Below, piece after piece: positions 21,420 through 34,490 of a DNA stretch of 64,000 bases. Every line of letters begins with the position of its first letter. Positions within the stretch are counted from its first letter, which is position 1. This DNA is from Craterostigma plantagineum (Eukaryota > Streptophyta > Magnoliopsida > Lamiales > Linderniaceae): NCBI GenBank assembly GCA_027422505.1, contig JAPQWV010000308.1:434001-498000 (forward strand), written 5' to 3'. The notes below the pieces were generated by a model that saw only the letters and a list, made by a program, of their open reading frames with translations, was not told where the DNA came from and searched no databases. Position numbers and translations under genes: made by a program.

Positions 21420-24400
21420 ATGGGCTGCACGGCGTCGAAGCTCGAGAACGAGGACACCGTCCGCCGTTGCAAGGATCGCCGCCGCCTGATGAAGGAAGCT
21501 GTCGCCGCCCGCCACCACCTCTCCGCCGCTCATTTCGACTACCTTCACTCCCTCCGCCGCACTGGAGATGCCCTCCTCGCCTTCGCCGCCGGAGAAAACC
21601 TCCAAGTCCACAACCACTCCCCCGCCGTACTCCTCCGCACAACAGCGCCGCCACCGAAGCGGCAGTACATGCCCAAGCCACCCAAACCACCGACATCGCC
21701 GCCGCGCCAGCAGAAATTCACCGCCCCTCATCCGCCGCCGCCGAGGCAGCACGAAGACCCTAAACCCCCCTCCGTCGCCTCCGCACAGACGCCGAAGAAC
21801 ACCAGCAAGCGCCCGGAAACTCCGCTGAGAACAGCGCCGGCGGCGCGTCAGGTGGGCCGAAGCAAGAAGCCATCTATGAAGCTTCCCCACATACTCTCAG
21901 ATTCGAGCTTCGCTTCGTCTCCGCCGCACGACAGCAAATACGGCGGCTACGCATACGACGCCAGAGCTAACTCTACCTACTCGGCCACGCCGTCGCAGAC
22001 CTCCTCCGTGTGGAACTGGGATAACTTTTATCCGCCGCCGTCGCCGCCGGATTCCGAGTACTTCAACCAATTGCACGACAGCAACAACAGAGCCCATTCC
22101 AAACACTCCGAAGACGAAGACGACGACGAGGATTTCGACGACAAATCTTCCAATTTCACATCAGATTCTCGCGATCGAGGAGATAACCGTAAGAGATTTG
22201 ACGACAGAGCTTCAAAGGCGTCTAGCTTCAGATCTTACTCAGATCGAGGCGATCAACGTAAGAGCCCTTTTGGGACTCGAAGAACTGCGAGCTTTGCAGA
22301 GTACGATGATGGGGCGTCAGAGTATTCATCGTACTCGCGATATTCACATAATCAAGGCAGCGAAAGAAGAGCAGCCATGGAGAGAAAACAACCTCAGCCT
22401 ATGAACAGATGGGAAAGCGAAGAAGAAATAGAAACAGAGAGAGAAGAAGTTCAGTGCAGCGAATGGGGCGACCACGATCATTACACAAGCACTAGCAGCT
22501 CCTCCGATGAGGAAAGAGAGGATTTAAACTCAAGGTCTGAAATTGGGTCGGCGAGAAAAGGTGCCAAAAGCTTCAACGCCGGCGAGCATGGCTGTGGCGG
22601 TGGTACTGATGCAAGTTCGAACATCAAATCCTCTTACAAGCCTGAGAAAGAATCTTCAGTTGACGACGGTAGATCATCAGTGGGATGGGGTAAGAGAGTA
22701 CAGATCGACAAAGAAGAAGAGGAAGAAGAAGAAGAGATGAACATGGAGAGGCAAATCGTTGTCAGGCATAAAGACTTGTCTGAGATCGTAGAAGCCATTA
22801 GAGAGTACTTCAATAAGGCTGCATCTGCAGGCGAGCAAGTCTCTGAGATGCTCGAGACGGGCCGGGCTCAGCTCGATCGAAGCTTCAAGCAGTTAAAAAG
22901 TGAGATTAATTCGATTTGTTCAAAAGATTTGATTATTTTCCTCGGTGGTGAATTTTGATCCCCTTTTCAACTGCACTTACTTTGTGCAGAGACTGTGTAT
23001 CATTCTAGTGGAATGTTGAGCAGCTTAAGCTCGAGTTGGACATCGAAGCCTCCATTGGCGGTCAAGTATAGGTTCGAGCCCGGCTCGATCGAGGAGTCGG
23101 GCGGTCCAAAGAGCCTATGCTCGACTTTAGAACGGCTCTTAGCTTGGGAGAAGAAGCTCTATCAAGAAGTTAAGGTATAATGAAGCTAAGATCTTTGATT
23201 TGTTTGGTTCTTCTACGCTATATGAATCATAATCATGGATTGAGTTCAGTAACATAATCAATAGAAATTCTCAAGTTGAGCTGAAAAATCAAGAACACAG
23301 TATGGTAGCAGTAGATCTGAACTCTGATTAGATGAATAACGCATAAAGGTTGGTCTTTTTATTTTAACTTTTACGAACCACTTTAATTTGATTGAGATAA
23401 GTTTTTGGTTGCAATCAATTCTAAAACAGAACGTATATCGGTTGCATGAGATGAGATTGATTTCTTGGCCCTGAGTAGACACAATAGTTGACAATAGCGT
23501 AAAGCAGTTGCCTTTTTCCCCCTCTGTTTTTTTTTTTTCTATCTGATTTTTTCTAGCGATGCCATAAAACGTGCCTCCCTTTTAGTTGGTGGAAGCTATT
23601 ACTTTGGATGCTAAAGCTTATCTTTTTGTTCCTTTCATGGGACCTCACCTTGCCTAGTTTTGGATTCTCTGCTTTTGAAATTACCAAAACACCCCCCAAA
23701 CCACTACTCTTAACTGTATTCCATACCCCATTAAACACAGCCTGGAAAACATCCACTTGACAAAATAACTGTGGGTCATCATATATAGACTTATTACCTG
23801 CCCCAATTTCCTGGGTTTTTTCTTGTCCTATTACTCGTATAAAAATAAAAATAAAAAAGTTAAAAAAAATGAGATTTTTACCCCCGTCGAATAACGGGCT
23901 CGATTTTTTTTTTTATTATTTCTTTACAGGCAAGGGAAGGCGTAATCATAGAGCACGAAAAGAAGCTCTCGGCCCTCCAAAGCCAAGAATACAAAGGCGA
24001 GGACGACGCCAAGCTGGACAAAACCAAGGCGTCCATAAAGCGCCTTCAGTCCCTAATCTCCGTCACCTCCCAGGCCGCCGCCGCCACCTCAGCGTCCATC
24101 GTCTCCCTCCGAGACTCCGACCTCGTCCCTCAGCTCGTCGAGCTCAGCCACGGGCTCATGTACATGTGGCGTTCAATGAACCGATCCCACGAAACGCAGA
24201 GCCACATAGTCCAGCAGGTCAAAGGCCTGGTCAACCGCTCGACCCACGGGGGCCCACCTCAGACCTCCACCGCCAGGCCACCAAGGACCTCGAGTCCGCC
24301 TCCTCGTGCTGGCACGCGGGCTTTTCCCGGCTCGTGCGGGCCCAACGCGACTTCGTCCGGGCTCTACACGGCTGGTTCAAGCTGACCATGATGGACCCGC

Positions 24401-24924
24401 CCCCCTCCCCGAAGGAGCTGCCCGGGGAGGTCTTTTCCTTCCTCGACGAGTGGAAGCTCGCCCTCGAGAGGGTGCCCGACACCGTTGCCTCCGAGGCGGT
24501 GAAGAGCTTCGTGAACGTCGTCCGCTCGATAGGCGCGAAGCAGGGCGAGGAGGTGAAGGCGAAGAAGAGGGTGGAGGTTGCTTCCAAGGAGTTGGAGAAG
24601 AAGGCGAGTTCTCTGAGGAGTATCGAGAGAAAGTACTACCATTCGTACTCGATGGTTGGGGTTGGGCCTGATGGGCCTGGGATTGGGCCTAATGGGCTCG
24701 ATGCGCGGGACCCGCTCTTTGAGAAGAAGGCTGAGGTGTCGGGGTGTCAGAGGAGGGTCGAGGAGGAGATGGTCAGGCACGCGAAGGCGGCGGAGGTTAC
24801 GAGGGCGATGACGCTGAATAATATTCAGACGGGATTGCCGGGCGTTTTTCAGGCGATGACGAGCTTCTCGGGATTGTTCGCCGAGGCGCTTCAGGCGGTT
24901 TGTACGAAGTCCTATGAGATTTGA
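21420..24924 (+). CDS. NRG2: NRG2-like DUF630/DUF632 protein with an apparent frameshift
   Basis: Plant-specific family member. Arabidopsis NRG2 is a positive regulator of nitrate signalling that interacts with NLP7. Exons are 21420-22899, 22990-23174 and 23930-24924, and the splice phases agree. The N-terminus MGCTASK fits N-myristoylation at Gly2 and palmitoylation at Cys3, followed by DUF630 (about residues 1-60), a long Pro-rich then acidic and Ser-rich linker, and a C-terminal DUF632 from about [12 protein letters not shown] onward. After codons for NRSTHGG (around 24248-24252, a run of five G) the reading frame must shift by one base to continue into [12 protein letters not shown], the conserved DUF632 sequence. 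One extra G would give a normal protein of about 886 residues. As written, translation ends at a TGA at 24383-24385. This may be a sequencing error in a homopolymer or a genuine mutation. Confidence 0.88.
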
Positions 24925-26631
24925 TGGGGTTTATTTTTTAGAAGAGAAAGGAAAAAGAAGTATATGGATTTGATGATGATTTATCATAGCGTTGTGCTAT
25001 TATTGTGTTGTTTTTTTTTTTTTGCAGGATGTTACATTATGAGGATTTAAGGATTATTTGTTTTTGTTGTTGTACTTCAGATGTGTGTAGATAGTATGTT
25101 GGAGGATTTTGTTCAGATGTTGGGGGGTGGCTGGGTTATTTTTTTTTTCAAGAAATATGATGATCATTGATCGATATTGTGTTGTTATTGTTGTTGTTAT
25201 TGTTATAATTGTTTTTTCTGCGGATATGATGGGATTACGGATGTCTGATGTTTTTTTTGTTGTACTAAAAATGCGTGTGGATGATAATATGGGAGCTTTT
25301 TTTGTCTGAATTCTGAACCAGTTTTTCTGTTGGAGATTGGGTTTCTCGCGTAAGAAAGAAAAAAGGTTTTGTTTTGTATTAATTTTGGAATCAATTTTAA
25401 GCTGCTCCGACGAAAACTACTAATTTTATCTCTATACAGAGAAGAAAACGAATTGAAAACCTAGAAAACAATGCCTTGACTTGACTAACGAGTGGTAGGA
25501 ACATATTACACAGAATCGCAAAATGTTGGCAAAATCTAGTTAAAAAGATTGTGGGTAATTGATTAAGAGTATCTCCAACCCGGAGCATAAAATACACTTA
25601 ATTCTGCACAATACTACGGCTGCTACATTGATTTTACTCCAACCCATAAACTCTATTTTCTAACCTAATTTTCACTCCGATCCGTAACTCTATTTTCTAC
25701 TCTAAAAATCAAATTCATATACTAAACTATATTATAATAATTAAAAAGTCAATAAAGTATAATAAATAATATTAAAATTAACTATACTATGAACTTAGCA
25801 TATTATTTAATTATAATTTTATTGAACTAAAACAAAAATATAAATAAATTATAGGAAATTAATATTATTTTTTCTTTTATTATATAAGAATATCAAATAT
25901 TTAAATACAATTATATATTAAAGGGCAGCTTTTGATACGGTGCACAGCACAATCAGATCAAAAGAACACATCAACGAATGCAGGTAGCTTTTTTTTTTCC
26001 CGAGTTGGGTGAAGACAAAACGATTTTATCGTGTCCTATTTTAGGTCAAATGTTGTTTTGTTGTACTTGGATTCTAAAGACTGATATAAAAAAGCCTAGA
26101 GGAAAGGACAGAAGATCTATGTATTATATATTTCCTGTAAAGAGAAGCCTCTTTACTAGTTGAGGGAAGCGGACAAACATGTAGAAGAAAATATAAGACA
26201 ATTGTAACAAAGTTGTCTTGAGATATGAGCTATGTCATAATGCATGTCGGTCGGAAATCAATAATTGATGATAATAATATTATTAATAAATAGACACTTT
26301 TGTGAGCAAATCTTGGATCTCGAGCACAGTGCCAGCGATAATAGCGAGCATGCGAAGAACATGGTTGGTTTTCTTCAAGAATGGAATTATTTGGTATATA
26401 TTTAAAAATAAAATGACCGGGCCCTGAAATGAAAAACATAACCCAACATTCAATCCTATGGGCCGGGCCGGGCCCTTGGAGATGAGATGCCATTTAGTGT
26501 AGACATCACCTCTATTTGGATATAGTGCGATTGGTTAGCTACAAAGCTTCGCAAATTTACGAACCTATATTAAAGTACGGTTATTTCCTTAAGTTGTATT
26601 TCATTGAATGACACGATATCATATAATCTTA
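24925..26631. other. 3' flank of the NRG2-like gene and intergenic DNA
   Basis: No supported gene. A segment at about 25563-25690 begins TTAAGAGTATCTCCAACC, a word often found at ends of plant PIF/Harbinger-type MITEs, but no matching second end was found. The rest is AT-rich. Confidence 0.4.
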
Positions 26632-27503
26632 GGGCTACTGAAATATACCGAAATACCGATATACCGTCTTTATCGTATCGAAACGTATCGAAATTTTTGG
26701 TATAACGAAGTTTTTGGTAAGGTATGATACCGTACCGAAACTTTCGGTATGGTGATGGTATGAAAAGTTTAAAAATTAAGTATACTGATCTCATTATACC
26801 AGAAGATCGAAATAGTAAAATTTTTAATATTATATATATATATACACACCTAAATATATTTCGAAAGAATATAAAATGGATAAAAATATTATAAGGATCT
26901 TCATAAATTTATTTAGCTAAATTATTAACTATACCCAACTTTCTAAGATTATTGAGGCCCACCATATTTTACTTACACTAAAAAAACAAAAGAAAATACA
27001 AAATACATGCTTGTTTCTCTTTATTTCTAATAAAAACTTACAGACAAAAATATTATAAGGATCTTCATAAATCTAAATAGCCGTTTCGTTTTAATTAATC
27101 TCTATATAAAGTTGTATTTTGTGTTTATATAAGGTCCTTTGTCTTACTAAGGAGACTGACTAAAATATGTAAATTATTTATGGTTATCTTTTAATTAAAA
27201 ATCTTTTAATTTTGGAAATTTTGGTATTAATAATCCATCTTATTGACGCCTAAGGAGTTTGAATTGACTACGAAAATAACGAATTAATGAGTTACAAGAC
27301 ACGCATGGTAAAAAACCCTCCGTGTGAATGGTATAGAAGGTATGATACCGATACCATACCGAAATTTCGATATGATGCCGTATCGAAATTTACAGTATAT
27401 GAAATTTTGGTATGATATTTGTATGATTTTTATATATCGAAATTTTGGTACGGTATACGGTATCAGAATTTTGGTACGGTATACCGTACCGAACCACCCC
27501 TAA
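26632..27503. mobile_element. Degenerate DNA-transposon-like repeat with GGTATACCG-type ends
   Basis: The two flanks (26632-26770 and 27340-27503) are full of GGTACGGTATACCG and CGAAATTTTGGTA words in opposite orientations, and the outer edges read TAGGGCTACTG and, on the minus strand, TAGGGGTGGTTCGG. These ends are typical of a common plant non-autonomous element family. The AT-rich interior encodes nothing. No clear target duplication was found, so the borders are approximate. Confidence 0.5.
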
Positions 27504-28079
27504 TGAATCTTGATGTACGTGGGCTTACCACAGCTACAACGAAGTTACCCTAGCTATCCCTTTTTTATGGGCAAGTTCCTCCTATCATATAATATATACT
27601 ATTTGCATTTTCCTTCGTAGTATTATTATTTTAATATTTATAATTGTAAAGCAAAACTAATGACTTTGTGTTTAGTTTTAAATCACGTGCGTCATATATG
27701 TGGGATGACACTATGACAGTAGTTCTCTGTCCCATATGGCAAGAGAACTCATAAAACTTGATATATTATAGCTAAAAGGTGATTAAAACAAAAAAAAAAA
27801 AGTAAGGAAAAGAAGAAGAAAACCAAAAAGAACAAATGGATAAATATGTTTCATTAATAAAAAGACCTCATCATCCATCAATTACAGAGGCGGGCTTTCA
27901 AAAATCAACGTGCGCAATTAAATTAATAAAACCAATTTCCTCCATCCTACTCAAACCTTCCCTGAAATACTCGGAAGGCCACCCAAAAAATTAAATAAAA
28001 TAATAAATAATAAATCAATCTCTCTCCTCATCGTATCTCAACAGTTCCAACTTCAATGCGTAGTACTTTTCAGTAATAA
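27504..28079. other. Intergenic DNA between the degenerate repeat and DAD1
   Basis: No gene is visible. It should include the 3' UTR of the minus-strand lipase gene on its right side. Confidence 0.4.
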
Positions 28080-29366
28080 TCAGCCGTACAAAATCTGCTT
28101 CGCCGTCGCCTTCAACGGACAATTCGAGCTCACGAAGCTATCCACCAACTGCAGATAAGTCTTCAGATCGTGACACGTGGCGACATCTCCTTTCCCCACG
28201 TTCGGACAATCTCTGCTGCTCAGCCTCAGCTCCCTCCCCACCTCCGCGTACGCCCACGGCGCGTGCCTCCCCAACCACCTCCCAAACCCCAAATCTCCGC
28301 CGCCGACGCCGTCGCAGCCGCCGTCGACCACGAAACCAGGCACCTTCGTCACCAAATCGTCGGCGTTCACTATCCTCAGAACCCTCGTCCCCTTTCCCTC
28401 CAATTCGCGCCTGAACTCCTCGTTCCCCACCCTAGGCCCGCCGAACGACACCACCGTCACCAGCGGCGCGTGGCCGAAGAACGTCCTTATGTCGTGCGCC
28501 GTCAGCGTCGCCAGCGCCGCCCCAAGGCTGTGCCCTGTCACCGTTATGCTCAGCGGCTCGTCCCCATACCTCTCCAATATCCTCCCAATCTCCTCCCTGA
28601 CCAATCCCTGCAGGCTGGCGGCGCGTCCCGACTCACCGCCGCCGCCCGACGGCGTCTCCGGCGGCGCCGTGGTGTACAGGCTCAAAAACCCACTCTGAAC
28701 CATGGACCCGGGCAGGTCGCTCATCCCCTCGGGCAGCCCGGTCAGGCCCGCCCGCAAATTCTCGAGCCACTCCATCCACGTGGCGGTCCCACGGTAGGCC
28801 ACCACCACGTCCCGGCGGCCCAGCCTGGCGATCTCCTCCTCGTCCTCGCAGACCGCCACGTAGCCTATCCAGGCCGACCGCGGGACCCGCCCGCAGGCCC
28901 ACACGGGCGGACGGGGCCCGCAGGTGGCGTGGAGGCCCGCGGTGGCCCTGTAGCCCGTGTGCCCGGGCAGCATGGAGCCAACGGGGCGGCGACACGTGGC
29001 GTAGGTAGGCGACGACGCGTCGAAGTCGAAGCATTGGTAGGCGGACTCGACGAACTCGCCGTAGCGGAGGATTTCTCCCCTTAGGGCTTCGTCGAGGGGG
29101 TCTAAAAGCCCGTCCCAGTTCTTGATCCCCTGAAACTCGGCCCAGTTATCGGAGAGCTTGTTCTTGAATTTTCGGGAGATTTCGCTCTTTGTCGACTTTC
29201 GATTGGACGACGACGAAGATTGGGTTATCTTTAGTAGGGTCGAGTTACGGGTCGGGGCGGTTTTGTTCGAAACAAGGCTTAGGCGGTATCGATCGTTCGA
29301 ATATCGACCCGCAAATTGGAGGTTATTGCTAGGGTTTAGGATGGCAGTAGTAGAAGAAAGCTTCAT
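28080..29366 (-). CDS. DAD1: Plastid phospholipase A1, DAD1 type
   Basis: Class I phospholipase A1 that releases fatty acids (including linolenic acid) from the sn-1 position of plastid lipids. DAD1 starts jasmonate synthesis in stamens and controls anther dehiscence and pollen maturation. A single intronless frame of 428 residues begins with a Ser/Thr- and Asn-rich, acid-poor stretch of about 60 residues that fits a chloroplast transit peptide. The alpha/beta-hydrolase lipase domain shows WAEFQGIKNWDGLLDPLD (about 75-92), RRDVVVAYRGTATWMEWLENL (about 184-204), the nucleophile elbow GHSLG (278-282, Ser280), the NADDLVTKVP segment with the likely catalytic Asp, and CHDLKTYLQLVD with the likely catalytic His399. 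The GC content is much higher than its flanks. The DAD1 name rests on sequence resemblance and on the WRKY12, cyclin and HUB1 neighbourhood. A related PLA1-I paralogue is the alternative. Confidence 0.9.
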   Translation of the reverse strand: MKLSSTTAILNPSNNLQFAGRYSNDRYRLSLVSNKTAPTRNSTLLKITQSSSSSNRKSTKSEISRKFKNKLSDNWAEFQGIKNWDGLLDPLDEALRGEILRYGEFVESAYQCFDFDASSPTYATCRRPVGSMLPGHTGYRATAGLHATCGPRPPVWACGRVPRSAWIGYVAVCEDEEEIARLGRRDVVVAYRGTATWMEWLENLRAGLTGLPEGMSDLPGSMVQSGFLSLYTTAPPETPSGGGGESGRAASLQGLVREEIGRILERYGDEPLSITVTGHSLGAALATLTAHDIRTFFGHAPLVTVVSFGGPRVGNEEFRRELEGKGTRVLRIVNADDLVTKVPGFVVDGGCDGVGGGDLGFGRWLGRHAPWAYAEVGRELRLSSRDCPNVGKGDVATCHDLKTYLQLVDSFVSSNCPLKATAKQILYG

Positions 29367-32300
29367 TTATATGCCAACTTCAAGTGAAGACAAACGAAGT
29401 TGTTCGATGTATATATATATGTATAGACTCAGTTGGTTAATGAATAGAAACTGAGGTTGATAAGCTGTTCGGTACGATAATGTCAGCCGAGGGTTATTTA
29501 TAAATAAGAGTGGGGCTTTGTTTTTGCTTTGCAGCAGAGAAGATGAGTGGAAGTTGCGGTTATTATATCAGGCGCTGGTGCTCATGCATTGGTACTTGAT
29601 GTTATAGTGTTACTTGAATAAAAACGTTAAAATGGCTTGTTTGAACTCCACACGTTTTTAATTATGCCAAAAAAAAAAAAAAAATCCCTACATATCTAGT
29701 GTTTTTGTCTTGGATTATTTTCTAAGACTATCTCTATGTTTCTTTATTACAGAGACGCCCGCTTTATTCATTATTTTTTTCAAGTGATGGTCATAAGATT
29801 CGAATTTAGCTCCTCAAGTGCGATTAATCTAGTTAAAAAGGAGGGAGTCATCGTGTAACTAGTTGAACAATTCCAAATATAGTTATACTATTATTATATA
29901 ATTTGTTTGGGGGTGGATATAGACGGTCATAATTTGGTTTGTAAATTATTTGCAATTTAGTCCCTAATTTGTAATTTAATTAATTAAGTATTTTCATATC
30001 ACTCCTAATTTTTTATTACCACCGTCCGTCCCATATTACTACCAAATTGCATTATTTACCATCTCTGTGGTACATTTTTTGTCACATTGCACATATGAAA
30101 TTATGCATATCTGTTAGAATTTTTCTGAATATTCCGTTCATTTTCATTATTATATATAAGATTAATTGTTGGTTGATCATTCGTTGTATATGATATATGA
30201 TGGTGCTGAAATCTTGACTTGCAATGAATTTTTTTAATATACGCCCTTGGTAACGCTTTTAATATATATACATAGTTTCAGTGACAGTGTGACGATAGTC
30301 AACGATTTTGACTGCTGCCACGTCGGATGGAGACCTGAATATGGGAATGTGAAGAATGAGAAAGTGTGCGGTCCTATTTTTATTATAATATTATTAGCTT
30401 TTCCGACCACAAAAAGACGCACGGTGGACGCACGTGCATCTCACGCGACTATTCGGACGCGCTTCGTCAGAAGATTGACTCGTTGCGTTGCGTGCGCACA
30501 TTCTATTACCAGAACTAATTTTATGCTCTTGAGTGAGAGACGATGACATAAATATAAATATATGATAAATGAAAAAGAGATGGTCATTGTCAAATGTCAT
30601 GCATGCGATAATCTGCTTTATCTATAATGCCGAATAAATCTAGAATATATTCGTTTAATTTAATTTACTTTCTCAGAGTAATTGGATTAGTCCAGCATGA
30701 AGAGTTACAAGGAGGAAAGTGTTTATTAATAATGTTAGAGGCATGGTGCCACTGATTACGCTTTTTTAGGTTTATTGTTCTCGTATCTTACTAAGTTTGA
30801 ATAAGCACTAATTTTTTGAATATTTTCCATTTTCCAATATTGCTTTTACTCATTGGTCAACTCATTCGTTCCAACGTCCAAGGTTTCGACGGTTAAGAGA
30901 ATAATAATCTGAAAATATCATGAGATATATTCTTTTGGATTTCGTTCCCATGTAAAGGTCAGCGATTAGTTATTATGTCGTATTTAATTAGCATTTGACA
31001 CTTACAAATATAGTCAATAGACATTATAAAGTTACTTGCATGCAAGCGAGAGAAGAAAAGTAAAAGCATATATTTAACCAAAATAGGATCCCAATTGCTA
31101 ATTGAACTTCTTTTGATTAACTTACTGCATTAAGTTGACTTTTTGGAATTCCAAATTGGCTTCGTGACTTACCTATAGTTTCATGTCGCAAAGCATTATG
31201 TTGCACATTAGAACTCAACTTTCCAATCTTTGAAAGATTTAATTTTGTTTGACTTAATTTTATTTTCCGGCTTAATACATTGATGGGTATATTTGCGAAG
31301 GTGCGTCGTTCTTCTGAGGTGAGAAAAGGGATAGATTGGCAGATATTCCAATTCATGGCCGGAAACAATGAATATTTGACAATTCTTATATACTTCAATC
31401 AGTTTGTCTCTTTAATCAAATGGGCTTAAGCTAAATATTCTAGGCGTCCACCGCTTTTAGAAAAATCAAATTAAGCTTTAAGTATAAGATTCTGTAAATT
31501 TCCACATATCTATTCTATTATATAAAGGGTGCGGATGACTATAATAAACTGCCACATTTGTCTGTCACTTATTTACAATTTAATCCTCTCTTTGTTAAGT
31601 AATTTCTTTAATAATTTTTAAATTACTTTTAAATTTTTTATTTATTATACTTATATCCATATTATTTTTTATATAGTTAGAAATCATATTCCTTATATTA
31701 AATTACTAAAATCTCAAAATTAGAAGTAACATAAATATAATCATATTCTAAGCACCATAGAGTGTGCGAAAACATAATAGTATTAATAAAGGTGGAAAGT
31801 CCAACGAAATTGTAAAAATTTAAAAATTTCTATTTCTAACATACAATAAAGGAGTAGGAAGTTTGTTATATCGGTTTTTTTTTATTCTTGGGAGGGTTGC
31901 TTATGGAAGGTTTTAAGACTACAGAGGCTGTTCTGTATTTAGACAAACTTTAGGGATCATTTCTGCATTTATCCTAAACTAATAATTCCGTTTTTCGAAT
32001 AAAGCACGGAAGCCCAAAACCAAAAAGCCCACGTATGAGTTTATTTGTATTTATCTAATTGGGACCTAAAAGCTAATCATTTTTTTAATGATTAAAAATT
32101 CTTGATAATCAATTTTGCACATGTACCTTAATATTTTTCCGACAGAGGCTTACAAAAGAATTGCACTTTCGTATGTATAACTTACTGCTTATGTAATTTT
32201 CTAGTAATAGATTTCATTAGTATTTCTAATGTACGGTCCCAAAAATACACTTGGGAACTCACTCACTTAAATAGTGCGGCCGCTAGGGTTTCATCTAATC

Positions 32301-32477
32301 GTTATCCTTTTCTCTCTCTCTAATCCTCTTTGAGTTCTTATCCTAAATTCTAATACGATTTACAGATCTGTTCGTTGTTTTGTAAAAATGGGTAATCGAT
32401 TTCAGTGACGTTTTTTTGGGGTGTGCGAATAATCGAAGGAAGCGATTGAGGGTTTTTATTGGTTACTTTGTGCAATA
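29367..32477. other. Intergenic region between DAD1 and the RGGA gene
   Basis: No gene supported over about 3.1 kb. TATA-like sequences for the minus-strand lipase lie near 29409-29421 and 29494-29506. From 31509 a TCTATTCTATTATAT sequence followed by AAAGGGTGCGG starts a repeat also found near 35865, 56369 and, reversed, 43651. A telo-box AGGGTTT lies at 32285-32291, about 190 bp before the RGGA start, as is common in genes of RNA metabolism and translation. Confidence 0.45.
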
Positions 32478-34490
32478 ATGGCGACGACGAATCCCTTCGA
32501 TTTGTTGGGCGACGATGATGCTGAGGACCCATCGCAGTTGATTGCTTCTCAGCAAATCAAAGCCGAGCCGAAGAAACCGTCGGCGAAGCCCGCGACTAAG
32601 CCGGCGCCTGCTCAAGCCAAGCTGCCTACCAAGCCTCTCCCACCAGCTCAAGCCGGTCTGTTCTCTCTTGTCTCTACCCATTTCTCTCTTGATATAGATT
32701 TTTCCTGATTTGTACATATGTGGGTATATTCCTGTCTGTGGTTCTTGTTTAGTTAGTGTTTCGATTTGTTGAATTTGACTTTTCGCTTGAGCGTTGTTAG
32801 GTGCCTAAATCAAGAACGATTTAACTGGACTCGAGTCATAGTTGTCGGTTATTGCCTTTCGTTTATGCTTAACAGATATTGTCTACCATGAACTGATCGT
32901 CTTTTTCTAGATTACTAAATCGATGCTTACTCTGTCTATTTTTTCCCCAGTGAGAGATGCAAAATCGGACTCTGCTCGTGGTGGTGGAAGGCAAAGTGGT
33001 GGCTATGGCCGTGGCCGTGGTGGTGTCGGTCGTGGTGGTGTTGGTGGTCGTGGTGCGCCCTACAGAGACTCGAACATTGCAGATGTATCTGCTGGTGGGC
33101 CCGAGGAGGCCAATGAAAGAAGGCCTCGCGGTGGTGGTGGTGGCTACGGTGGGCCTCGTGGTGGTTTCCGCGGCGGCCGGCGGGGCGGTGGTCCCACTAA
33201 TGGAGAAGGCTTCGAGGGCGAACGCCCTCGTAGAACTTATGATCGCCACAGTGGAACTGGCCGAGGGTACATTCTGCTCTATTAGTTTTGTTACGGTATC
33301 TTTTTCTTCTGTTTTACTTTGATTTTATTTTGGTTTTGATTGAAGGAATGAGATGAAAAGGGAAGGTGCTGGTCGTGGAAACTGGGGAACTGAGGCTGAT
33401 GAACTTTCACAGTGAGTGTTGTTTCGACACCATTTTTCTGCTATACGTTTGACATGATATAACACACTTTAATTATGAAACTCAGCGTTACATATTCGAT
33501 GTATCCCTTTTTCCATTTTTTGTTGCCTAAAGGTTCCAGCAAAAAAAAGTAGGGTATTTTTTATTGAAAACCGAAGAAAGGTAAAGCTTGAGCTTTATCT
33601 ACATGTATGTGTGTACGAGCGAATCTGCTTTAGCTTTCTTCTGTGTATGCATTGCCTTTGATTCCTCTTATTCTAATTCACCCTTTCGCCTTCTTAATTT
33701 ATTTTTCCTCCGTCAGAGTCGTTGAAGAAGTTGCTGATGAAGGCGAGAAGAAAGTCATCGTTGAAAAGCCAGAGGGAGAAGGGGAAGCTGCTCCGAAAGA
33801 AGAGAAGGAACCTGAAGACAAGGTGAAGACTCGAAAAACTAGCAACAATAATATTTGATAAATAAGATAGATCACTCTCTAAGCGTCAAAAAATTAATCC
33901 ATACATGTAACTGAAGGAAATGACATTGGAGGAATACGAGAAAGTTCTCGAGGAGAAAAGAAAGGCCCTTGCTGGACTCAAGGTAGCTGAGGAAAGGAAA
34001 GTCGACCCCAAAGAGTTTGCTACCATGCAACCACTTGCAAGCAAGAAATCTGGCAATGATGATGTCTTCATCAAACTCGTAAGTCCATTTTTTGTTTATA
34101 AATGTTTGTTACGCTCTTTTATGGTTGTGATGATGAATAAATAGACAAGTTGTGTCTTCTTATATTTAGGGCTCTGACAAGGACAAAAAGAAAGAGTTGG
34201 CTGAAAAGGAAGACAAGGCCAAGAAGGTAGAGCATCTATACACATGTGAAACTAACTATACACATTTTGCAGTTTGTAATGATCTCTTCCTTTGAGGATG
34301 GTTTTAGTCTGTGAGCATCAATCAGTTTCTGAAGCCGAGCGAAGGTGAGAATTATTACAGCCGTGGCGGCGGCGTTCGTGGGCGAGGACGTGGGCGTGGG
34401 CCTAGGGGAGGTTACGAGGGCAACGTCAGTACTACAGCTGCACCCGCCATAGAGGATCCGAGCCAATTTCCAACCTTGGGGGGTAAATGA
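32478..34490 (+). CDS. RGGA: RGG-repeat RNA-binding protein (RGGA / HABP4-SERBP1 family)
   Basis: Plant homologue of the hyaluronan/mRNA-binding (SERBP1, Stm1-like) family. Arabidopsis RGGA binds RNA and contributes to salt and drought response. Seven exons join in phase: 32478-32655, 32951-33266, 33346-33411, 33717-33822, 33917-34078, 34170-34226 and 34308-34490, giving 355 residues. The N-terminus MATTNPFDLLGDDD is the Stm1-like N-terminal motif. A Lys/Pro/Ala-rich linker is followed by Gly/Arg-rich RGG blocks (exon 2), the family core (HSGTGRG, GAGRGNWG and the MTLEEYEKVLEEKRKAL helix), and a C-terminal RGRGRGRGPRGGYEG repeat ending in FPTLGGK. Length and order match the family. It is likely nuclear and cytoplasmic, as for other members. 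Confidence 0.95.

Noticed and set aside
21467..21828. Pro- and Arg-rich overlapping open frames on both strands
   Set aside because: Shadows of the GC-rich N-terminal exon of the NRG2-like gene.
26632..27503. Clean target-site duplication around the GGTATACCG-type repeat
   Set aside because: Candidate 8-mers on the two sides share only part of their bases, so borders and superfamily were left open.
28170..29084. Plus-strand open frame of 304 codons
   Set aside because: It is antisense to the DAD1-type lipase, whose minus-strand frame carries the lipase motifs. The antisense frame is open only because of high GC.
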